In this document: piece by piece, positions 1 through 5,382 of the stretch
Layout: each line of letters starts with the position of its first letter
Position numbering within the stretch: the stretch's first letter is position 1
NCBI GenBank assembly: GCA_014729735.1
Contig: WJJN01000079.1
Span: 1-5,382 of the forward strand
Length of the DNA stretch: 5,382 nt
Direction: 5' to 3'
Source of the DNA: Candidatus Zhuqueibacterota bacterium
GTDB taxonomy: Bacteria; Zhuqueibacterota; Zhuqueibacteria; Thermofontimicrobiales; Thiofontviventaceae
Program-made: the position numbers and the translations under genes
The notes under the pieces: model-generated
Seen by the model: only the letters and a program-made list of their open reading frames with translations
Told to the model about the DNA's origin: nothing
Database searches by the model: none

Positions 1-4
1 GTTT

Positions 5-655
5 TTAAATAGATTCATATATTTCTCGTTTAATCGTTTGTTCAATATCTTGCTTGCTAATTCTTCCTGCTCGCCGTAAGACCGGATTTTTATCTGTCAA
101 ATCCAGCACCGTCGATGCAATACGCGAAGATGCAATTCCGCCGTCTATAATCAGATCCAGTCTGTTTCCGAAATTATCATTTACCTCTGCAGCGCTTAAT
201 GGATTAGCTCCGCCGGTTTCATTTGCACTTGTCGATGTTAACGGTCGATTGCATATTTCGATCAATTTCAGACAAATCCGGTTATCCGGAATCCGGATTC
301 CGATAGATTGTCCGTTGCCCAGGAGTCGCTTGTTTACAGTCGCCTTTGCCCGAAAAATGATCGTGAGTGCACCGGGCCAATATCGTTTTGCAAGCGTCTC
401 TGCTTCCGGCGGAACAGTGTCAGCCATATTCAGGATTTGCCTCATATTCGATGCAATCACCAATATGGGCTTCGATTGATCCCGTCCCTTTAACCGGAAA
501 ACTTTTTCAACAGCAGTATCGCTTTCGGCATTCGCACCCAAGCCGTAGACTGTTTCTGTCGGATATCCGATCACACCATCATTTAAAATAACTTCAGCCG
601 CCTTTCTTAGAAGATGCGGTTCCGGCTTAAAGGGATCTATTTTAAGAATGTTCAT
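5..655 (-). CDS. tsaC: Threonylcarbamoyl-AMP synthase, short TsaC/YrdC type
   Basis: This enzyme condenses L-threonine, bicarbonate and ATP into threonylcarbamoyl-AMP in the cytoplasm. That is the first step of t6A formation at position 37 of ANN-decoding tRNAs; the TsaB/D/E proteins then transfer the group. The 216-residue product is a single YrdC domain. Visible family motifs are YPTETVYGLG (31-40), KGRDQSKP (56-63, basic residues and SKP of the nucleotide site), WPGALT (93-98), GIRIPD (119-124), STSAN followed by GG (141-149), DGG (171-173), STVLDL (181-186) and LRRAG (193-197). The C-terminal domain of long Sua5 proteins is absent, so this is the short form. The ATG overlaps the stop of the upstream ABC exporter gene in an ATGA junction. 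A GAGG at 660-663, inside the end of that gene, serves as a close ribosome binding site, so translational coupling is likely. No terminator is seen because the window ends 4 bases after the stop. A YciO-like paralogue is possible but less likely given the intact motifs. Confidence 0.93.
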   Translation of the reverse strand: MNILKIDPFKPEPHLLRKAAEVILNDGVIGYPTETVYGLGANAESDTAVEKVFRLKGRDQSKPILVIASNMRQILNMADTVPPEAETLAKRYWPGALTIIFRAKATVNKRLLGNGQSIGIRIPDNRICLKLIEICNRPLTSTSANETGGANPLSAAEVNDNFGNRLDLIIDGGIASSRIASTVLDLTDKNPVLRRAGRISKQDIEQTIKREIYESI

Positions 656-2556
656 TCTTCCTCAACTAAAAGTTCATCCCGGAACTGCATTTCATATAAC
701 TGCTGGTAGATAGAGCTCGATTCCAGCAACATCCGGTGCGTTCCGATGTCGCTTATTTCGCCGCGGTTGATAACCACAATCTGATCCGCGTGAATTATCG
801 TGGATAGCCGATGCGCAATTGCCAGCACGGTGCGGTTTTTCATCAACTTGTCGATGGCTTCCTGTACCAGCTTCTCAGATTCTGTGTCCAACGAGGAAGT
901 TGCCTCATCGAGAATCAAAATCGGCGGATTTTTCAAAATCGCCCGGGCAATGGAAAGCCGCTGTTTTTGTCCGCCGGATAGTTTTATGCCCTTTTCTCCA
1001 ATCTCGGTATCAAATCCCTTTTCCGTATTTTCAATGAATTCAAGCGCATTCGATGCTTTCGCTGCCTTAATGATTTGATCTTCCGAAACAGCATCCAAGC
1101 CATATGCGATGTTCGCACGGATGGTATCATTGAACAGGATTGTATCCTGCGTAACAATACCCATCAATTTTCGCAGCGATGTTAGCGTATAATTTTTTAT
1201 ATCTTCCCCATCAATGCGAATCGATCCGCTCTCGATCTCGAAAAATCTAGGTATCAAATTGACCAGCGTTGTCTTTCCTGAACCGCTGTGCCCGACAAAC
1301 GCAACGGTCTGTCCCTTTTTGATCTCAAGATTAATTTTTTTCAGAACCAGCGGATCGGATTCATTGTACCTGAAATTAACATCCCTCAGAATAATTGATT
1401 CTCTGAAATCATCGATCGCATTAGCACCTGGCTTCTCATACGTTTCCTGCGGCGTTTCGATCACTTCGAAAATACGCTCTGCCGCAGCCAGACCGCTCTG
1501 GATCACATTATTCAAGCCGGACAGCTCTTTTAATGGTTGAAACATAGTAAATAAAAATACCAGATATCGAATGAAGTCTTCTGCCGACAGTCCGGCATTT
1601 TTGTATACCAGATTTCCGCCATACCATAACAGTGCGACAAGAATGAGAATGCCCAGCGTCTCATTCAGCGGTGAGGTGGCGAAACTGAGCCGGTTCGATC
1701 TGAATTGTGCCTTGAAATATTGATCATTTGCATTCCTGAATTTGTCATATTCTCGTTTCTCGGACGTAAACGCCTTCACAATGCGAATGGATGTTACCGC
1801 TTCCTGAAATACGGAGACCACTTCAGAGATGCGTCGCAGTACGCGCCTGCTCTTGCGCCGAATGCTTTGTCCGATCTTCACGATTAGCAGTCCGCTCAGC
1901 GGAACAATCGTAAAAGTGATGAGCGATAATTTCCAGCTTATCAGAATCAGAATAACCAGGTTGCTGGCGACCTGTATCGGCGTTAGCAGCAATTTACCGA
2001 AGCTGTCTTTCAAAACATGATTTACTGCATTCACATCATTGAACAGCACCGATGTTAAATCTCCCGAATGCCGTTTGGAAAAATATTTCAACGGCAGGTG
2101 GAGCATTACTTCCTGCAACCGGTTGCGGATGTTCACAATGATTTTCAGTTGTACATAGGTCAAAATCACCCGCTTCAGATAGAGCGAGATATTTTTGAAT
2201 AGAAAGGACAGAAAGATAATCAGACACACGATTTTCAAGGTGTCATATCTGTTTTCCTGAACAATGATATCTTTGATATACCGATTTACCCGATCATAGA
2301 GATTTCCCTCGGATTGCAGTCCGAGTAAATTTTTTGCTTGCTCTGCATCGGTTAACGGAGAGTTTTGCTGTGTGGGTTGATCCTGAACAACCTGCTCTCG
2401 ACTTTTGCCCGGCTCAAATAATTCTCTGATAAAATCGACCGAAACCCATAATGAAATATTATTAAAAACAACGTAGCTCAATGTTAAAAAAACGGACAGG
2501 ATGATAAGTTTCCAATAGGGCTTTACAAAACGAAGAATTTTCAAATATAGCGTCAT
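652..2556 (-). CDS. MsbA-like ABC exporter half-transporter (membrane domain fused to ATPase)
   Basis: This is a homodimer-forming inner-membrane exporter of the MsbA/multidrug/lipid family. It would use ATP to move a lipid or hydrophobic substrate outward; the substrate cannot be read from sequence. Numbering from the chosen ATG gives 634 residues. Hydrophobic segments lie near 17-38, 105-122, 190-226 (two helices), 300-318 and 327-342, the usual six. The ATPase shows the A-loop Tyr397, Walker A GHSGSGKT (422-429), Q-loop Gln470, signature LSGGQ (526-530), Walker B LILDE with catalytic Glu551, D-loop SSLD (554-557) and H-loop His582, so it looks active. The open frame extends upstream to a TTG at 2598, but that codon has no ribosome binding site. 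The ATG at 2556 has a purine-rich AAAAAGAGATC before it (weak, close spacing), and the protein then begins MTLYLKILRFVKPYWK, as expected for the family. A hydrophilic stretch of about 60 residues (43-103) between helices 1 and 2 is long for MsbA. The gene overlaps tsaC by 4 bases. Confidence 0.92.
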   Translation of the reverse strand: MTLYLKILRFVKPYWKLIILSVFLTLSYVVFNNISLWVSVDFIRELFEPGKSREQVVQDQPTQQNSPLTDAEQAKNLLGLQSEGNLYDRVNRYIKDIIVQENRYDTLKIVCLIIFLSFLFKNISLYLKRVILTYVQLKIIVNIRNRLQEVMLHLPLKYFSKRHSGDLTSVLFNDVNAVNHVLKDSFGKLLLTPIQVASNLVILILISWKLSLITFTIVPLSGLLIVKIGQSIRRKSRRVLRRISEVVSVFQEAVTSIRIVKAFTSEKREYDKFRNANDQYFKAQFRSNRLSFATSPLNETLGILILVALLWYGGNLVYKNAGLSAEDFIRYLVFLFTMFQPLKELSGLNNVIQSGLAAAERIFEVIETPQETYEKPGANAIDDFRESIILRDVNFRYNESDPLVLKKINLEIKKGQTVAFVGHSGSGKTTLVNLIPRFFEIESGSIRIDGEDIKNYTLTSLRKLMGIVTQDTILFNDTIRANIAYGLDAVSEDQIIKAAKASNALEFIENTEKGFDTEIGEKGIKLSGGQKQRLSIARAILKNPPILILDEATSSLDTESEKLVQEAIDKLMKNRTVLAIAHRLSTIIHADQIVVINRGEISDIGTHRMLLESSSIYQQLYEMQFRDELLVEEE

Positions 2557-2616
2557 GATCTCTTTTTCATATTCAAGCGATTTGATTTTCAACTTCAATG
2601 GATCGATTTAGTATGC

Positions 2617-2690
2617 ATAAAATAAACATTTTTAGCGTAAATCAAAAGGAAAATTACATAATTATAAAAATTTTTTCACGTGTCAGGTGT
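2617..2690 (-). promoter_or_regulatory. Candidate promoter region for the ABC exporter-tsaC unit
   Basis: This AT-rich stretch lies between the terminator of the metal unit and the exporter gene, where a promoter is needed. Read on the minus strand, a perfect TATAAT lies at 2661-2666 with CTGACA upstream at 2681-2686, but the 14-base spacing is short for a sigma-70 site. A second candidate closer to the gene has TTGATT (2640-2645), a 17-base spacer and TTTTAT (2617-2622), each box matching 4 of 6 consensus positions. Neither is decisive. If the organism belongs to the Bacteroidetes group, its promoter consensus differs and both could be chance. A CACGTG palindrome (2677-2682) and an A/T tract lie between the boxes of the first candidate. 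Confidence 0.3.
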
Positions 2691-2712
2691 AATTGTGAGC
2701 TTATTAAAATGA

Positions 2713-2748
2713 AGTAAAAAATCAAAGCCCGGCACTGAGCCGGGCTTT
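2713..2748 (-). terminator. Rho-independent terminator of the copB-DUF302 unit
   Basis: A perfect 10-base-pair stem (2724-2733 with 2739-2748, GC-rich core GCCCGGC) closes a 5-base loop. Read on the minus strand, the stem is followed by TTTGATTTTTTAC, a good U-tract. It sits 52 bases past the stop of the DUF302 gene. On the plus strand the stem is followed by CAGAACC with no T-run, so it works in one direction. It separates the metal unit from the ABC exporter unit. Confidence 0.9.
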
Positions 2749-2800
2749 CAGAACCATTATTTGATTTAATGATCCTGTCTTTAGTATTACCAGCAAATTG

Positions 2801-3187
2801 TTATAATGCATCGATCACGTTTTTTAGTTTTGTTTGAACCTCGTTGGCAATTTCACCTAAATCCGGATTATTTATTGACTGCATCATCACGAAAGGATCG
2901 ACAGCAGCGACTTCGGTTTTCCCACCGCCTACATCCTGCACGATCACATTACAGGGTAACATCAATCCGATGCGCGATTCAGCTTGTAATGCCTTGTGCG
3001 CCAATGGCGGATTACATGCTCCAAGAATTTTGTATTTCCGAAAATCCACATCCAGTTTTTCTTTAAGAGTATCTTCCACGTCAATTTCGGTGAGAATGCC
3101 GAATCCTTCTCTTTTTAGTTCCTCAGTGACGGATGAAATCGATTCTTCAAATGATTCGTTTAAAATTTTACTCAAATAATATTTCAT
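2801..3187 (-). CDS. DUF302 family protein
   Basis: This is a small, probably cytoplasmic protein of the DUF302 family (Pfam PF03625, COG3439), whose biochemical role is not established. From the chosen start it has 128 residues with no signal peptide or membrane segment. Family hallmarks are the N-terminal MKYYLSK strand, a helix ending in REGFGILTEIDV (26-37), GACNPPLAHKAL (56-67) and MLPCNVIV (76-83). Cys58, His64 and Cys79 are the residues most likely to bind metal or take part in redox chemistry, but that is inference. The open frame extends to an ATG at 3226, which lacks a ribosome binding site. The ATG at 3187 has a strong AAAGAGGTGG (GAGGTG at 3197-3202, 9 bases before the ATG), and MKYY is the usual family start. 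It follows the copper ATPase on the same strand by 77 bases and is closed by a terminator, so co-transcription and a link to metal handling are likely. Confidence 0.9.
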   Translation of the reverse strand: MKYYLSKILNESFEESISSVTEELKREGFGILTEIDVEDTLKEKLDVDFRKYKILGACNPPLAHKALQAESRIGLMLPCNVIVQDVGGGKTEVAAVDPFVMMQSINNPDLGEIANEVQTKLKNVIDAL

Positions 3188-3196
3188 AGATTTGAC

Positions 3197-3205
3197 CACC
3201 TCTTT
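3197..3205 (-). promoter_or_regulatory. Ribosome binding site that sets the DUF302 start
   Basis: Read on the minus strand, AAAGAGGTG is a near-perfect anti-16S match placed 9 bases before the ATG at 3187. The upstream in-frame ATG at 3226 is preceded by GCATCTA with no such match, and this site would then fall inside the coding region. This decides in favour of the shorter 128-residue product. Confidence 0.8.
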
Positions 3206-3264
3206 ATTATCATTATTTTCACTCATTAGATGCTACATTTTGCTGATTGATTCAAAACATTTGC

Positions 3265-5304
3265 TTATATTTTCAGGAACCTTGCATTAATCGCAACGAT
3301 GACAGTACTCAGCGACATCAGCACGGCACCGACAGCAGGACTCAACAAAATGCCCCATGAATAGAGCACACCCGCAGCCAGCGGAATAGCAAAGGCATTA
3401 TATCCCGTCGCCCAGGCAAGATTCTGGATCATCTTCCGGTAAGTTGCCCGGGAAAGATGCAGGATGGACACCGCATCCATCGGATTGCTGCGGACGAGGA
3501 TAATATCTGCTGTTTCGGCAGCCACATCCGTTCCCGCACCGATAGCAATACCCACATTTGCCTGCGCCAGCGCCGGCGCGTCGTTTACTCCGTCACCTGT
3601 CATCGCTACAACCAGTCCCCGTTCCTGCACTTCCTTAATCTTATTCGCCTTATCGCCGGGTAGTACTTCTGCGAAATAGTCTTCAAGATTTAGCTCCTCG
3701 GCAACCCATTTGGCGACCTGCTTGTTGTCACCGGTCAGCATCATTGGCTGAATGTTCATTTCCTTCAATTTTGCGATGGCTTCTTTTGATTCTTCTCTAA
3801 TGATATCAGACAACGCAATCGCGCCAGCCAAATTTTTTTCAATCAATACAAACACAATGGTTTTTCCCTGCTCTGAAATTTCATCGATCCGTTCATCATC
3901 TGTTGAGATGTCATTCTCTCTCAAATAACCCGGACTCACGACTTTCACATTTTTGCCTTCCACTTCGCCTGCTGCACCTTTTCCCGGAATGGCGTTAAAA
4001 TTTTTGACATGGTATTTACCATCGGCTTTTTCAACAATTCCTGATGCCAGCGGATGTTCCGAATTCGATTCCACAGCAGCCGCATATTCGAGCAACTCCT
4101 TTTCATCGTAATCATCGTTTAATGAAACGATATCGGTCACGCCGAATTCGCCTTTCGTGAGCGTGCCGGTTTTATCGAAAATTATCGCTTCGATATTGCG
4201 CGCCATTTCAAACGCACCCCGGTCGCGAATCAGCAATCCATTTTTTGCTGATAATGACGTGGACACCGCAACGACCAGCGGAATTGCCAGACCCAGCGCA
4301 TGAGGACAGGTAATGACCATCACAGTCACCGAGCGCGTCAGGGCGAAGTTGAAATCCATTTGCATTAAAATAAGCCATACGATCATGGTGATCGCTCCAC
4401 TTGCCAGTGCGATGATCGTTAGCCAAAGTGCAGCTCTGTTTGCCAGATTTTGCGTGCGTGATTTGCTCTCCTGCGCTTCGCGCACCATGTTTACCACCTG
4501 AGATAAAAAGGATTCGTCTCCGGTTTTTTGAACCTCCATCTTTATCGATTGCTCTCCGTTTACAGAACCGCCGATCACCTCGTCCTTCTCTTTTTTGGAA
4601 ACCGGTTTCGATTCACCGGTGACCATGGCTTCATTTACCGAAGATTCACCCTCGATGATGACGCCATCAGCCGGAATCTTTTCGCCGGGCTTTACCAGTA
4701 CCCGATCACTTTTTTGCAATTGATCCAGCGGTACATCCTTTGTCGAACCGTCTTCCTGAATTTTATGTGCTTCGGTGGGCATTAGTTTTGCCAGTTCTTC
4801 AACAGCCCGTGAAGCGCCCATTACCGATTTCATCTCGATCCAGTGTCCCAGCAGCATCACATCGATCAAAGTTGCCAGCTCCCAGTAGAACAGCCTGCCC
4901 TTCAATCCAAATACGACCGCGCTGCTATAAATATAAGCGACCGAGATCGCCAGTGCGATCAACGTCATCATTCCCGGGGATTTTGATGATAATTCATCGA
5001 AAAAGCCCTTCAGAAATGGATAGCCGCCATATACGTACACAAATGTCGAAAGTGCGAACAGGATATAGGAATCTCCGGAGAAGCGCCAGGCATCTCCCAC
5101 GCCTAAAAACTGCTGGATCATCGGAGAAAGGGCGAGAATCGGGACTGTGACTATCAGTGATATCCAGAACCGCCGCCGGAAATCTGCAACCATGTGCGCA
5201 TGATGGCTTTGATGATCATGCTCCTCATGCTTTTCATGATCTTTGTGATGTTTATGTTTATCATGATTTTTTTTCTCATCATGATGTTTATGATTATGAT
5301 TCAT
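3265..5304 (-). CDS. copB: CopB-type (P1B-3) copper-translocating P-type ATPase
   Basis: This inner-membrane pump exports copper (possibly silver) from the cytoplasm at the cost of ATP. The 679 residues show eight hydrophobic segments (near 45-64, 80-100, 111-133, 138-156, 291-314, 321-348, 628-648, 650-672). The actuator has TGES (229-232), the phosphorylation site is DKTGT (Asp377), the nucleotide domain has the SEHPL motif (His417-Pro418) and GKG (441-443), and the hinge has TGDN (524-527) and GDGVND (570-575). The metal-site signatures are those of subgroup P1B-3: CPH (333-335), NX6YNX4P (628-641) and PX6MSXSTX5N (656-673). There is no CxxC heavy-metal domain. Instead, 15 of the first 38 residues are histidine. 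AAGGAG at 5310-5315, 5 bases before the ATG, supports the start. Whether Cu(I), Cu(II) or Ag(I) is carried cannot be settled from sequence, because family members differ in reports. All catalytic residues are intact. Confidence 0.96.
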   Translation of the reverse strand: MNHNHKHHDEKKNHDKHKHHKDHEKHEEHDHQSHHAHMVADFRRRFWISLIVTVPILALSPMIQQFLGVGDAWRFSGDSYILFALSTFVYVYGGYPFLKGFFDELSSKSPGMMTLIALAISVAYIYSSAVVFGLKGRLFYWELATLIDVMLLGHWIEMKSVMGASRAVEELAKLMPTEAHKIQEDGSTKDVPLDQLQKSDRVLVKPGEKIPADGVIIEGESSVNEAMVTGESKPVSKKEKDEVIGGSVNGEQSIKMEVQKTGDESFLSQVVNMVREAQESKSRTQNLANRAALWLTIIALASGAITMIVWLILMQMDFNFALTRSVTVMVITCPHALGLAIPLVVAVSTSLSAKNGLLIRDRGAFEMARNIEAIIFDKTGTLTKGEFGVTDIVSLNDDYDEKELLEYAAAVESNSEHPLASGIVEKADGKYHVKNFNAIPGKGAAGEVEGKNVKVVSPGYLRENDISTDDERIDEISEQGKTIVFVLIEKNLAGAIALSDIIREESKEAIAKLKEMNIQPMMLTGDNKQVAKWVAEELNLEDYFAEVLPGDKANKIKEVQERGLVVAMTGDGVNDAPALAQANVGIAIGAGTDVAAETADIILVRSNPMDAVSILHLSRATYRKMIQNLAWATGYNAFAIPLAAGVLYSWGILLSPAVGAVLMSLSTVIVAINARFLKI
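5191..5304 (-). other. Histidine-rich metal-binding leader of CopB (low-complexity coding tract)
   Basis: The first 38 codons of copB encode 15 histidines mixed with Lys, Asp and Glu, ending in HQSHHAHM just before the first membrane helix. On the plus strand this appears as repeated ATGAT/TCATGAT-like units. His-rich N-termini are known in CopB-type ATPases and are thought to bind or sense the transported ion. The tract is prone to slippage, so its length may vary between relatives. Confidence 0.85.
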
Positions 5305-5382
5305 TTTGTCTCCTTCGCGATTTTATGGTTCGGGGAATACCTTATTTACGAAATCTCGAGGAACTCATAAATTCAAGTCTTA
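5305..5382 (-). promoter_or_regulatory. Partial upstream region of copB
   Basis: These 78 bases before copB contain its ribosome binding site (5310-5315), overlapped by a TCGCGA palindrome (5315-5320), and a CTCGAG palindrome further up. I find no convincing sigma-70 pair: TTGAAT at 5371-5376 has no good partner 17 bases downstream. No clear dyad for a copper repressor is visible. Either the promoter and operator lie beyond the window edge, or copB is co-transcribed with a gene outside it. Confidence 0.25.

Noticed and set aside
54..479. Plus-strand open frame of 141 codons opposite tsaC
   Set aside because: It is antisense to an intact YrdC domain and encodes no recognisable motif.
2036..2227. 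Minus-strand open frame of 63 codons inside the ABC exporter gene
   Set aside because: It is an alternative frame within a well-supported gene with no family resemblance.
2600..2723. Riboswitch or small RNA in the 244-base gap before the exporter
   Set aside because: The stretch is AT-rich with no stable conserved-looking stems apart from the terminator, and no known riboswitch core was recognised.
2724..2748. Inverted repeat as a possible insertion-sequence end or attachment site
   Set aside because: The short loop and minus-strand T-run fit a terminator. No transposase, target duplication or second copy is visible.
4740..5150. Plus-strand open frame of 136 codons opposite copB
   Set aside because: It lies wholly antisense to a well-conserved ATPase, its product is Arg/Pro/Ser-rich without a recognisable fold, and there is no convincing upstream signal. 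It is a shadow frame.
5191..5304. Short repeated ATGAT-like units suggesting a repeat array
   Set aside because: They are His, Lys and Asp codons of the CopB leader, irregular in spacing, with no repeat-spacer structure.
3265..5304. Zinc/cadmium or P1B-1 CopA-type assignment of the ATPase
   Set aside because: The helix 6 motif is CPH rather than CPC, and the helix 7 and 8 signatures match the P1B-3 group.

Overview
The window holds four protein-coding genes, all read on the minus strand, in two transcription units. No RNA gene, mobile element, CRISPR array or phage-like region is visible. The organism cannot be named from this sequence. A half-size MsbA-like ABC exporter and a moderately AT-rich composition suggest a Gram-negative-type bacterium. 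The residue patterns would suit a lineage of the Fibrobacteres-Chlorobi-Bacteroidetes group or a neighbour such as Calditrichota, but this is a weak guess.

Layout in transcription order (high to low coordinates). Unit 1 is a metal-handling pair. It begins with a CopB-type (P1B-3) copper P-type ATPase (3265-5304), which carries a very histidine-rich N-terminus in place of a CxxC heavy-metal-binding domain. After a 77-base gap comes a small DUF302-family protein (2801-3187, with the start revised by its ribosome binding site). A clear rho-independent terminator (2713-2748) closes the unit. Unit 2 begins after an AT-rich upstream region (about 2600-2710). It contains an MsbA-like ABC exporter (652-2556, start revised) overlapped by 4 bases (ATGA) with a TsaC/YrdC-type threonylcarbamoyl-AMP synthase (5-655).

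Functionally, unit 1 looks like a copper (or silver) export module: the ATPase pumps the ion out of the cytoplasm. The DUF302 protein has two conserved cysteines and a histidine, but its role is not established. Unit 2 pairs an envelope exporter, probably for lipid or another hydrophobic substrate, with a tRNA-modification enzyme that makes the intermediate for t6A37. The overlap suggests translational coupling rather than a shared pathway. I see no strong evidence of a previously undescribed system. The most interesting points are the CopB-DUF302 pairing, the histidine-rich leader, an enlarged extracytoplasmic loop in the ABC exporter, and two start-site corrections.
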